Shown here piece after piece: positions 1 through 6,864 of a stretch of DNA of 7,173 nucleotides. How positions within the stretch are numbered: position 1 is the stretch's first letter; each line of letters opens with the position of its first letter. Under the pieces are notes generated by a model. The model was not told the origin of the DNA, ran no database searches, and saw only the letters and a program-made list of their open reading frames with translations. Origin of the DNA: Planctomycetota bacterium (GTDB taxonomy: Bacteria > Planctomycetota > UBA1135); NCBI GenBank assembly GCA_014382465.1, contig JACNJP010000226.1:1-7173 (forward strand), read 5' to 3'. Made by a program: the position numbers and the translations under genes.

Positions 1-1518
1 GCGCGGCGCCCCCCGGCCCCCCCGGCGGGTGTTGGGGGGGCACCGCCGCGGGGGCCCAACCCCCGGGCCGGGGGGAAACTCACCGCCGATCGCCATGCCC
101 TCGAGGTGGAAGTTCCAGTCATCGGTCTGGACGTAGGCCTGACCGCCGTAGGCGACGTCGTTGGTGTCCGTGACCCCGTCCGAGCTGGCCATGAACCAGC
201 TGTTGACGCCGAAGAAGCCGTCGAGGAGCTGGTTGGAGAAGAACCGCGCGTCGCCGCCGACGGTGCTGGCGTGCTGCTCGCTCGACGGGTCGCCGGTGGT
301 GAAGAAGCCGCCCACCTGGAGCTCGCGGCTGGCGCGGAAGGTGGGGCGGAAGACCGCCAGCTCGCCGTCGGGCACCGCCACCGCCGCCGGGCCGCTGCCG
401 CTGAAGCCTTCGCCGGAGCCGACGCCGAGGAAGGCCAGCCCGAGCGGTCCGGCGTTGCCGGTGAGGCGGGCGCCGAAGTCGATCGGGATCTCCTCGCCGC
501 GCACCAGGCCGATGGTGCGGCTGTGGTAGGGAACCAGGTCGGGCGCGTCGGCCAGCGAGGTCTTGAACGGCCCGAAGTCGAACAGCGAGGCGTCCTCGAG
601 GAAGAAGTCGCGCTTCTCGGGGAAGAAGGTCGGGAAGCGCGAGACGTTGATCACCGAGTCGTCGACCTCGGTCTCGGCGAAGTCGGTGCGGAAGGTCAGG
701 CCGGCGGTGAGCGAGGGGGTGATGCGCCAGTTCAGGTCGCCGCCGAGCTGGCCGAGCAGGTCGTCGTCGTTGGCGGCGTCGTGCGAAGCCGAGGCCTTGA
801 AGAACGGCCGCAGCTCGAGGCCGGCGCCCTGCTGGAGGCCCGTGAGGCCCTCCAACGTCCCGGAGGCCTTGACGTTCTCGAAGCTGAACTGGCGGCTCGC
901 GGCGGCCCAGCGGTCGAGGGTCCGGTCGCGGCCGCGGAAGCGCTGGAGGTTGAAGCCCCACTCCCCCGAGGGGTCGAAGGCGATGGTGGAGAAGGGGATC
1001 GCCACCTCGCCGGTCCAGCCGTCGGGGCCGATGGCGGTGCGGCCTTCCCAGGTGCCGTCCCAGTAGGGGTTGACGCGGAAGCCGTTGACCGCGATCAGGG
1101 CGTCGGCGCGGGCGCCGGCGGCCGTCAGGGTGAAGCGGTAGGCGTTCTTGGTGCCGCGGAAGGTCTCGATCAGCCACTCGACCCGGTCGTCGTTGCCGGG
1201 CGACTCGTCGCGCCGGAGCCGTGTCTGGACGATCGCCGACGGGTCGGGCTCGGCGCAACGGAACGCCAGATAGAGGTGCGAGTCGTCGTAGAGCAGCAGG
1301 ACCTCGGTGGCGACCGCCGGCGCTCCGCCCTCGACCGGCTCGACCTGCGTCAGGCCGTCGATGCGCGCCGCCGCCGCCCAGACCTGCTCATCGGGGTGGC
1401 CGTCGATGACCGGCGCCCGTTCGGTCCGCACCGCCTGGAGCCGAGGCGGCGGGTCCTGGATCGTCGGCGCCGTCAGCAGGTTCAGGCCGACGGCGCCGAG
1501 GGTCAGGAGCAGGGACAT
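1..1518 (-). CDS. CBM9-like / DUF5916 exported protein, C-terminus cut off by the window edge
   Basis: The frame starts at ATG 1518-1516 and stays open for 506 codons to base 1, so the gene is 3'-truncated here. Residues 1-17 are a hydrophobic, signal-peptide-like stretch ending LLTAP, but without the usual basic N-end. Residues about 35-210 resemble a family 9 carbohydrate-binding module: APVIDGHPDEQVW, then a YDDSHLYLAFR strand, then GWTGEVAIPFSTIAF, then GEWGFNLQRFRGRD. The hallmark of DUF5916 proteins, FFPEKRDFFLED, is at 298-309, after the VDDSVINVSRF segment. The rest is Gly/aromatic-rich alternating sequence as in an outer-membrane beta-barrel. Known members of this family are usually 700-900 residues, so roughly a third is missing. 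No enzymatic activity is established for the family; a surface role in carbohydrate or polymer binding or transport is inference. The start is fixed by AGGAGG seven bases upstream and by overlap with the kinase stop. The last 25-30 codons (bases 1-87) are suspect sequence. Confidence 0.88.
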   Translation of the reverse strand, partial: MSLLLTLGAVGLNLLTAPTIQDPPPRLQAVRTERAPVIDGHPDEQVWAAAARIDGLTQVEPVEGGAPAVATEVLLLYDDSHLYLAFRCAEPDPSAIVQTRLRRDESPGNDDRVEWLIETFRGTKNAYRFTLTAAGARADALIAVNGFRVNPYWDGTWEGRTAIGPDGWTGEVAIPFSTIAFDPSGEWGFNLQRFRGRDRTLDRWAAASRQFSFENVKASGTLEGLTGLQQGAGLELRPFFKASASHDAANDDDLLGQLGGDLNWRITPSLTAGLTFRTDFAETEVDDSVINVSRFPTFFPEKRDFFLEDASLFDFGPFKTSLADAPDLVPYHSRTIGLVRGEEIPIDFGARLTGNAGPLGLAFLGVGSGEGFSGSGPAAVAVPDGELAVFRPTFRASRELQVGGFFTTGDPSSEQHASTVGGDARFFSNQLLDGFFGVNSWFMASSDGVTDTNDVAYGGQAYVQTDDWNFHLEGMAIGGEFPPGPGVGPPRRCPPNTRRGGRGAPR

Positions 1519-4490
1519 CAGCGATCCTCCTGCTGGCGTGCGGCGCGGAGCCCCTCGGCCTGGCGGATCGCGTCCTTGCGCTGCTCGAAATCCGCCCGCC
1601 CTTCGAGCCCCCGAGCGGGCCGGATCCCGCGGCCGAGGCTCGAGTGGCCCTTGTTCGGGTGCCAGCGCATCCCCGCGCGCGCCAACAGGCTCAGGAAGCG
1701 GTAGCCGCCTCCCTTCACCACGCGCTGATCGGTCTCTCCCGCCAGCACTTGGCCGGTTCCCTGGGCGATCGGCTCGATGAATAAACCGTAATTGTCTCGC
1801 ATCCACTGCCAGATGTTGCCGTGCATGTGGTGGAAGCCCCAAGGGTTCGGCAGCAGCGTATCCACCGGGGCGTGCAAGCCGAAGCCGTCGTCCCAAGGCT
1901 CCGCGAAGTACCCGAAGGGCGGGATGCCGGTCGCCATCAGGCTGAAGTCGGCGAGGTTCATCGCCAGGGCGGCGATCTCGGCGAAGGCCTCCGGGTCCTC
2001 CAAGGGGTCGAGGTCGCCGAACCAGAACGGCCAGGCGGTGCCGGCGCGGCAGGCGTTCTCCCACTGCGCCTCGGTCGGGTAGTCGAGGCCGAGCCGCCTC
2101 AGCACCGGCCGCCCGCTGGACCAGGGGATCGAATCGAGCGGGTTGGTGCCCTTGACCCCCAGGGGGTTGTCCTCCGGCTTGACCCGATAGGAGAAGAAGT
2201 TCGGGTCGGTGCCGGTCCAGCGGAACCACTGGGCCTGGGTGACGGTGTACTTCGACAGGAAATAGGGATCCAGGTTCACCTCGCGCACCGGCTCCTCGGC
2301 GTCGCTGGCGTAGCGGTCGAAGCCGGGAGCGTCTTCGTCCTCCTTCTGCGCCCCCATGGAGAAGGTCCCTCCAGGGACGAGGATGAAGACCAGGCCGGTG
2401 TCGTCCTCGATCGACAGCACGCCGTCGGCGCCGCGGAAGGGTTCCGCGCCCGACTCCACGTGCCAGAACTCCAGCAGGCCGGATCTCGGGTCGACGCCGA
2501 TCGGCAGCAGCCCGGTCTGTGGCGCGAGGTCGAGGTGGTCGTAGGGCTCTTCCTTGGCCGCGTAGACCCGCGCTTCCTCCCAGCGCGCTTGCGCGGAGTC
2601 GGATGCCCAGGAGGCGAGGTGCATCTCCTCGGCCATCTTCACCCGGCGCGCCACTCCCGGGCCGTCCATCGGATGGAGCCCGCGGATCTGACCGGTGGCC
2701 GGATCCTCGACCGCCTCCAGATCCGCGATCAACTCGGTGAGAGTGTCGTACCACCATTGATCCTCGTCGTCGGCGAACTTCTCCCGCCGGTCGGCGTGGA
2801 TCTCCTCCTCGAGCGTGGCGATGGAGGCCCTGGTCTCCTCGATGCGCTCCTCCAAGGTCGCCTGCTTCGCGAGCCACCTCTCCCTCCTCTCCACAGGGAC
2901 GGCCGAGGGCGCCTTCTTCACCGGGATCGAGCCGCCGGCGGCCGCGGTCCGCTGGTAGGCCCGTAAGCCCTCGAGCCGGTCCTCCTGGAGCTGGAGCTGT
3001 TCCCACAGCGGGTGCTCGCGGTCCTGCGCCTCCAGCTCTTCCAGACTCTGATCGAGGCTCCGCTCCAGCAGCATGGCCTGGTCCTGGCGGAACTGCGGCA
3101 GCATCTTCGTGAGCTGGCTGGCGTCTTCGAGCCAGACCTCCATGTCAGGGATGAATTCGGGCAGGGCAGGCCAGAGCTTGTTCTGCCGGAGCACCAGGCT
3201 CTCGAAGTCCACCTTGGCCGAGAGGCGCTGGATCGCGATGCCCTTGTCCGCCCCCGTCTTGAGCTGGCGGAAGTACATCGTGGTCACCACCAGGACCAGG
3301 ACCAAGCCGGCGGCCGCGGTGTTGAACACCGCCCGGTTGCGGGTGTAGGCCAGTTTCAGCAGGCGGGCGAGCGAAGGCGGCCTGGCCAGCACCGGCTGGT
3401 CGTCCAGGAAGCGGCGGATGTCCCCGGCGAAGTCGGCCGCGGAGCCGTAGCGGTCGCTGCGGTCCTTGGCGATCGCCTTGAGCACGATCGCTTCGAGGTC
3501 CCCGCGCAGCGCGTGGTCGATCTTCGAGGGCCGCAGCGGCCGTTGGTCCCGGACCACCTCGAGCATCTGGAGGGGGGACAGGCCGTGGAGGTCGGAGATC
3601 GGCCGGTCGGTCAGGAGCTCGTAGAGGATCACGCCCAGCGAGTAGACGTCGGAGCGGCCGTCGATGTCGTCCGCCGCACCGGCGACCTGCTCCAGGCTCA
3701 TGTACTGGGCGGTGCCGAGCAGGCTGCCGGTGGCGGTCGCCATGGTGGCCAGGTCATTGCCCTCGCCGAAGGCGCGGGCGATGCCGAAGTCCAGCACCTT
3801 GGGCTGTCCGGTCTCCTCCACCAGGATGTTGGCGGGCTTTAGGTCGCGGTGGACGATGCCGCGGAGGTGGGCGTGGTGCGCGGCGTCGGCGCAGTCGGCG
3901 ATCAGGTGGAGGATCGCGTGCCGGTTCAGCCGCTTGGCCTTGACGTAGACGTCGAGCGGCAGGCCGTCGACGTACTCCATGGCGATGTAGGGGACCCGGC
4001 CGAGCGGCAGGTCGGCCTCCCCGGCCTCGTAGACGGTGGCGATGCGCGGGTGGTCGAGCCGCGCCAGGAGCTGGGCCTCCTGGTCGAAGCGCCGCCGGGC
4101 GCCGGTGGTCGCCAGGTTGGGCTGGATCACCTTCACCGCCACCTTGCGCCGCGGGTTCTCCTGCTCGGCGAGGTAGACCAGGCCCATGCCGCCCTGCCCG
4201 AGTACCCGATCCACCAGGAAGGAACCGATCCGGAGCGGCAGCGGCGGGGCCGCGTCCTCCGCGGAAGGGGCGCTGAGGTCTTCCGCCCGGATCAGGGCCG
4301 GCTGCTCGAGGAAGGTCGAGTCGGGCTGGTCCAGGGCCAGGAAGGAGAGGGCCTCCGCGATGACGGCCGGATCGTCGCCGGCCTCGTCCTCGAGAAAGGA
4401 GCACCGCTCCTCGATTGCGAGCTGCCGGGCGGCGAGGAAGAGCCGGCACGCCCGGTCGTACTGGGCCGGAGAGAGCACGGAATCAGGCAT
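1518..4490 (-). CDS. Membrane Ser/Thr protein kinase fused to a formylglycine-generating-enzyme-like (SUMF1) domain
   Basis: This 990-residue protein phosphorylates Ser/Thr by family. Residues 1-70 are helical (SPAQYDRACRLFLAARQL), like the N-terminal leader common on kinases of Acidobacteriota and Planctomycetota. The kinase domain is about 88-363: glycine loop GQGGMG 98-103, Lys120 in VAVK, Glu138, catalytic HRDLKPAN at 214-221 and DFG at 234-236. All key residues are present; the APE motif is SLE. A single membrane span lies at about 388-406. Charged coiled-coil-like helices follow (about 470-590, e.g. LEERIEETRASIATLEEEI). An FGE/sulfatase-modifying-factor-like domain occupies about 700-960 (VPGGTFSMG, YPTEAQWENACRAG, HGNIWQWMRDN, RVVKGGGYR). 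The two cysteines of true FGE, expected just after GGGY, appear as Phe932 and Ala937, so this domain probably binds rather than oxidises. One span puts the kinase in the cytoplasm and this domain outside. ATG at 4490 is preferred over an in-frame TTG at 4538, which lacks a ribosome site and adds a low-complexity N-end. Confidence 0.93.
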   Translation of the reverse strand: MPDSVLSPAQYDRACRLFLAARQLAIEERCSFLEDEAGDDPAVIAEALSFLALDQPDSTFLEQPALIRAEDLSAPSAEDAAPPLPLRIGSFLVDRVLGQGGMGLVYLAEQENPRRKVAVKVIQPNLATTGARRRFDQEAQLLARLDHPRIATVYEAGEADLPLGRVPYIAMEYVDGLPLDVYVKAKRLNRHAILHLIADCADAAHHAHLRGIVHRDLKPANILVEETGQPKVLDFGIARAFGEGNDLATMATATGSLLGTAQYMSLEQVAGAADDIDGRSDVYSLGVILYELLTDRPISDLHGLSPLQMLEVVRDQRPLRPSKIDHALRGDLEAIVLKAIAKDRSDRYGSAADFAGDIRRFLDDQPVLARPPSLARLLKLAYTRNRAVFNTAAAGLVLVLVVTTMYFRQLKTGADKGIAIQRLSAKVDFESLVLRQNKLWPALPEFIPDMEVWLEDASQLTKMLPQFRQDQAMLLERSLDQSLEELEAQDREHPLWEQLQLQEDRLEGLRAYQRTAAAGGSIPVKKAPSAVPVERRERWLAKQATLEERIEETRASIATLEEEIHADRREKFADDEDQWWYDTLTELIADLEAVEDPATGQIRGLHPMDGPGVARRVKMAEEMHLASWASDSAQARWEEARVYAAKEEPYDHLDLAPQTGLLPIGVDPRSGLLEFWHVESGAEPFRGADGVLSIEDDTGLVFILVPGGTFSMGAQKEDEDAPGFDRYASDAEEPVREVNLDPYFLSKYTVTQAQWFRWTGTDPNFFSYRVKPEDNPLGVKGTNPLDSIPWSSGRPVLRRLGLDYPTEAQWENACRAGTAWPFWFGDLDPLEDPEAFAEIAALAMNLADFSLMATGIPPFGYFAEPWDDGFGLHAPVDTLLPNPWGFHHMHGNIWQWMRDNYGLFIEPIAQGTGQVLAGETDQRVVKGGGYRFLSLLARAGMRWHPNKGHSSLGRGIRPARGLEGRADFEQRKDAIRQAEGLRAARQQEDR
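1526..1531 (-). promoter_or_regulatory. Ribosome binding site of the DUF5916 gene, inside the kinase gene
   Basis: The minus strand reads AGGAGG here, a perfect Shine-Dalgarno core, followed by seven bases and the ATG at 1518. It lies within the last codons of the kinase gene. The kinase TGA (1520-1518) and the ATG share the base at 1518 (TGATG). This arrangement decides the start of the DUF5916 gene and suggests coupled translation of the two proteins. Confidence 0.85.
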
Positions 4491-4702
4491 GGGGGATCTC
4501 GCGAGTCGGTGGGCGGAGCCGGGTCCAGCGCGGCCCAAGTAAAGAGAGAGCGTGGGAAAGATCGCCGGTCAGCAGTCCTTTTGACCGCCGCACCAGCAGT
4601 CGGGCGCAAGGAGGGAGCGCCTCGGTGGTGGGGGGGGCGAGAGAGCCACCACGGTACCCTCGGATCCGGGGAAGAGGGGTGCGCCTCTGCGGGGACCAGC
4701 CC
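4491..4702. other. Gap between the helical-protein gene and the kinase gene, no clear gene
   Basis: The 212-base spacer has no convincing reading frame. An inverted repeat of seven bases, GTGGTGG at 4625-4631 with CCACCAC at 4646-4652, flanks a 14-base G-rich loop. It has no T-tract on the minus strand, so it does not look like an intrinsic terminator. I found no good -10/-35 pair for the kinase gene. The kinase could be transcribed from its own unrecognised promoter here, or by readthrough from the two upstream genes. Confidence 0.5.
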
Positions 4703-5023
4703 TTAGCCAGGCAGGGCCTGTTTCAGGGCGTTCTCGAGCACCTTGAGGGCGGCGTTGACCGCCTTCTGGGCCGCGGCCTTGGAGATGGCGCTGGTCGCTC
4801 GGAAGGCCGCTTCCATCACCAGCTCGCTGCGGTGAAGGCGCCGCTGGACCCCGGCATCGTCGATCGCCTTTCTGAGTCGGGCGTTGGCGAGGCGCTTCAG
4901 GGCCAGCTTGCGGTCCTGGAGCGCCCTCTTCATCAGGGACTGGGCCTTGGGCCAGTCCTTGCCGAAGGAGCGCTCGGCGGCGCCCAGCATCTGGTTCAGG
5001 GTGGAGTCGAAGTCGAAGGTCAT
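4703..5023 (-). CDS. Hypothetical all-helical protein, 106 residues
   Basis: Family not recognised. It runs from ATG 5023 to TAA 4705-4703, with no signal peptide, membrane span or cysteines, so it is probably cytoplasmic. The sequence reads as continuous amphipathic helix: a basic middle (QSLMKRALQDRKLALKRLANARLRKAIDD, about residues 28-56) and an alanine-rich C-terminal helix (AAAQKAVNAALKVLENALKQAL, about 83-104). Codon composition is GC-rich like its neighbours. It starts 24 bases after the stop of the lipoprotein gene on the same strand, so the two are very likely cotranscribed. The ribosome site is weak. The competing frames over this stretch are Pro/Arg-rich artefacts of high GC. A helical partner or chaperone-like role with the lipoprotein is a guess only. 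Confidence 0.72.
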   Translation of the reverse strand: MTFDFDSTLNQMLGAAERSFGKDWPKAQSLMKRALQDRKLALKRLANARLRKAIDDAGVQRRLHRSELVMEAAFRATSAISKAAAQKAVNAALKVLENALKQALPG

Positions 5024-5047
5024 GTTCGTCCGGTGCCGGGCGAGGGG

Positions 5048-5512
5048 TCAGGCGCCTGGAGGAGGCTTGGCTCCTTCTGCCTGGAGGGCGTAGGAGAGGA
5101 CGTTCTGCAGCTCGGTCCAGTCCTCCTCGAGATCGAAGTCGCCGTAGGTCCCGGAGGACCGGTGCGCGGCTCGGGAGTCCTGCCACAGCTCGAGGAAGAG
5201 CTCGGCGATGCGGGTCGAGTCCTGGTTCAATTCGCGGACCCTGTTCCGCCGCACCAGGGCGCGGGCCTGCGCTTCGATCCGCTGGTAGTCCTCGGCGAAC
5301 GAATCGTAGGCCCGGTCCGCTTCCTGCAGGTCCTGCAGGCGCAGGTAGAAGCCGTCGATCTCCCGCGCCATCTCATGGATGGCCTCCTCGGTCCGCGCGT
5401 CGTAGTCGGCGATGAAGCGGACCGCGCAACCCGGGAGCGCGAGGACCGTGACGAGGAGCAGGACGAGGGACAGCCCCGCCTTGCGACCGCGGCTGGTGGT
5501 GGGCTGGAGCAT
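5048..5512 (-). CDS. Putative lipoprotein, 154 residues, helical
   Basis: It runs from ATG 5512 to TGA 5050-5048. The N-terminus is a textbook lipoprotein signal: basic TSRGRK (6-11), hydrophobic GLSLVLLLVTVLA (13-25) and lipobox LPGC, with Cys29 as the lipidation site. The mature part (about 126 residues) opens with AVRFIADYDARTEEAIHEM and is predicted mostly helical and strongly charged. It has heptad-like spacing to about residue 115 and a disordered end EGAKPPPGA. It should sit on the periplasmic face of the inner or outer membrane. The family is not identified; the FIADYD...T..A opening resembles small uncharacterised Gram-negative lipoproteins with helical bundles, from memory only. It is the first gene of the leftward cluster and diverges from the tRNA fragment on the plus strand. 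No clear ribosome site precedes the ATG. Confidence 0.83.
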   Translation of the reverse strand: MLQPTTSRGRKAGLSLVLLLVTVLALPGCAVRFIADYDARTEEAIHEMAREIDGFYLRLQDLQEADRAYDSFAEDYQRIEAQARALVRRNRVRELNQDSTRIAELFLELWQDSRAAHRSSGTYGDFDLEEDWTELQNVLSYALQAEGAKPPPGA

Positions 5513-5696
5513 GGGTGGAGGGCGAGTCGGCTGAATGGAAGCGGTGGTGAGCTCCGCCGGGTGTTGGATGGATGGCCTACAGAGCGCCGGGGCCCATTCT
5601 GGCCGATCCTCCCGCCGGATGGAGGAAACCCGCCTGGGCGTCTGCTCGCGCCGCCGGCTCCACCGTCGGCAGGCTCAGGCCCCGCAGACGGATGAG

Positions 5697-5702
5697 TAGA
5701 AT
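5697..5702 (+). promoter_or_regulatory. Possible -10 box for the tRNA gene
   Basis: TAGAAT matches the TATAAT consensus at four of six bases and ends 15 bases before the tRNA 5' end, a normal distance for a tRNA promoter. A poor -35 candidate (CTCAGG, 5674-5679) lies 17 bases upstream. The placement is what supports it; the -35 does not. Confidence 0.3.
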
Positions 5703-5717
5703 GCCCGCTCGTCCCAT

Positions 5718-5760
5718 GGGCCGGTAGCTCAATGGTCAGAGCAGCGGACTCATAATCCAC
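5718..5760 (+). tRNA. 5' half of a CAU-anticodon tRNA (Met or Ile2), truncated
   Basis: GGGCCGG (5718-5724) is the 5' acceptor strand, TA are positions 8-9, and GCTC...GAGC (5727-5742) is the D stem with an eight-base loop, AATGGTCA. GCGGA, loop CTCATAA (anticodon CAT at 5750-5752) and TCC form the anticodon arm. The 3' side of that stem should read TCCGC but reads TCCAC (one mismatch). After it there is no variable loop, no GTTCRA T-loop and no CCGGCCC strand to close the acceptor; none is found downstream in the window. The gene is therefore broken at about 5757-5760. CAU alone cannot separate elongator tRNA-Met from tRNA-Ile2, though it is not the initiator. It could be a junction of an integrated element or an assembly artefact. 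Confidence 0.75.
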
Positions 5761-6069
5761 CCTGCGCTATTGCTCTAACTCATTTCTATCAAAAGGCTTG
5801 AGGGAGTGCCTTGAAAGGGCCTCGTTCGGTGGGTCAGAGACCAAGGAAGTCCGAGATTTCCTGAGGCTGACCATTAGGGAAGCCATTCCATGCCAATTCC
5901 ATTCCAGCCGGGCTTCCTTCCGCAGCCTTGAGGAGCCTCCCTCCTCATCAAGCGACGCAAGCTACTGACTGGTGAGCCACTCCGCCTCAGGCCCTCCTGG
6001 GACGTACAGCGATAGTGGCTGAAGGCTAGTGTTGGGAGTGAGGAGCTTGGAGTAACTTGCCCCCGGAAC
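5761..6069. other. Noncoding stretch with nested inverted repeats
   Basis: No plausible reading frame is seen on either strand; the one longer minus-strand frame, 6122-5874, overlaps the NYN gene and reads as basic low-complexity sequence. The stretch holds several perfect inverted repeats. CCTGAGGC 5860-5867 pairs with GCCTCAGG 5984-5991 (8 bp). Nested inside are GGAAGCC 5878-5884 with GGCTTCC 5911-5917 (7 bp) and TGAGGAG 5929-5935 with CTCCTCA 5941-5947 (7 bp, five-base loop). ATTCCA occurs at 5885 and 5901 within the larger loop. It could be a structured RNA, a recombination or regulatory site, or chance. Confidence 0.4.
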
Positions 6070-6864
6070 CTAAACCGAGGGGTCCTCCTCATCCTCTTCT
6101 TCCATCCTCCTCCTTTCTTCAATGGTTGTTTTGGCCTTTGTCAATAGAAAACCAGCCGTGGCTATTCCCACGGCCTTCAGGAGGTCTTTCAGAGTCAGAT
6201 TCTGTTCTTGGCTAGGCTCGAGTCTGTCGCCCTTTTGGATCAGCTCCGCAAATCGAGCCAACGGAATTACACCGTCAACCTGTTGCAGTAGTGAGTTCGA
6301 AACCCCCCAGTCGAAAGTGGCAAGTTGGATTCCCTTTCCTTGATTGGCGAGGAAATGCATTGTCTCGCCGAGATCTCCGTCACCAGAGGACAAGATCAAG
6401 GAATCGTAGGTGTCCTTCAGTGTGAGCGCCAAGGTGGACAGCGTGACATCAATGCCCTTTTGGTGATGAGAGCTGAAAGAGTGGCTCTTCAGTTGTTCGG
6501 TTTTCCCCTTGCCTGAAGTGGCCTTCTTCGTCCGCTTCCCATGGACATGAGGACAGACCAAATCCACCTGTTCTTTGCAGGTTGTGCAGAAGGCCCTCGA
6601 AAACTTCGAGGCTTTCAGTGGAAGCAGCTTGACCTTGATTCCTGGCCCTAGCGGCGGCGGGGATTCCATCCAGAAGTGGAACGGATTCTTCAGGTCCTTG
6701 GCCGGATCGGAGGCTGAGTTCACAAAAATCACTTTCGAGATCTCGCCAATGTGCTCGAGTACCTGCCGCAGCTTTAGGTAGTCGAAGTGGTAGTCAGGGT
6801 CGATCGACTTCTGTGCGCGGAACATGTACGCGCCATCGATCAGCCAAAGGCGTCGTTTCCCCAT
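6070..6864 (-). CDS. NYN-domain (LabA/DUF88-type) putative ribonuclease with zinc-knuckle insert
   Basis: It runs from ATG 6864 to TAG 6072-6070, 264 residues. GAGG nine bases upstream supports the start. NYN domains are PIN-like metal-dependent RNases. The acidic motifs are all present: LWLIDGAYMF (Asp10), KGIDVTLSTLAL (Asp139) and LILSSGDGDL (Asp162, Asp164), followed by a strand after GKGIQLATF. Between the first and second motif is CTTC...CPHVH (Cys93, Cys96, Cys104, His106 or His108), a likely zinc site; such inserts occur in other NYN proteins just before the second motif. Residues 228-241 (LLKAVGIATAGFLL) are hydrophobic but short for a membrane span. The tail is a basic then acidic helix (EERRRMEEEDEEDPSV). 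RNA substrate and partners are unknown. Its lower GC than the left-hand genes suggests a different origin. An effector or regulatory RNase role is inference. Confidence 0.87.
   Translation of the reverse strand: MGKRRLWLIDGAYMFRAQKSIDPDYHFDYLKLRQVLEHIGEISKVIFVNSASDPAKDLKNPFHFWMESPPPLGPGIKVKLLPLKASKFSRAFCTTCKEQVDLVCPHVHGKRTKKATSGKGKTEQLKSHSFSSHHQKGIDVTLSTLALTLKDTYDSLILSSGDGDLGETMHFLANQGKGIQLATFDWGVSNSLLQQVDGVIPLARFAELIQKGDRLEPSQEQNLTLKDLLKAVGIATAGFLLTKAKTTIEERRRMEEEDEEDPSV

Noticed and set aside
1..80. G/C-rich edge as a hairpin terminator or G-quadruplex
   Set aside because: It lies inside an open coding frame and looks like base-calling degradation at a contig end rather than a functional structure.
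106..1704. Long plus-strand open frame (532 codons) opposite the DUF5916 gene
   Set aside because: It is Val/Gly/Ala/Arg-rich with no motif, a typical antisense artefact of GC-rich coding sequence; the minus strand here gives clear CBM9/DUF5916 motifs. The same applies to the 379-codon Pro/Arg-rich minus frame at 119-1258.
1821..4706. Several long plus-strand frames opposite the kinase gene
   Set aside because: They mirror kinase and FGE codons, lack motifs and ribosome sites, and overlap an unambiguous minus-strand kinase.
4415..5760. Long plus-strand frame (426 codons) and minus-strand frames at 4569-5186 and 5227-5760
   Set aside because: All are low-complexity Pro/Arg/Gly shadows over the lipoprotein and helical-protein genes, whose lipobox and helical patterns are coherent.
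5794..5814. AAGGC/GCCTT hairpin followed by TTTT on the minus strand, as a terminator of the NYN gene
   Set aside because: The stem is only five base pairs with a ten-base loop, it lies about 255 bases past the stop, and the T-run is four bases.
5750..6069. A group I intron interrupting the tRNA at the anticodon arm
   Set aside because: Known bacterial tRNA introns sit in the anticodon loop and have recognisable P4-P7 core sequences. I see no such core, the break lies past the loop, and no 3' exon with a T arm follows in 1.4 kb.
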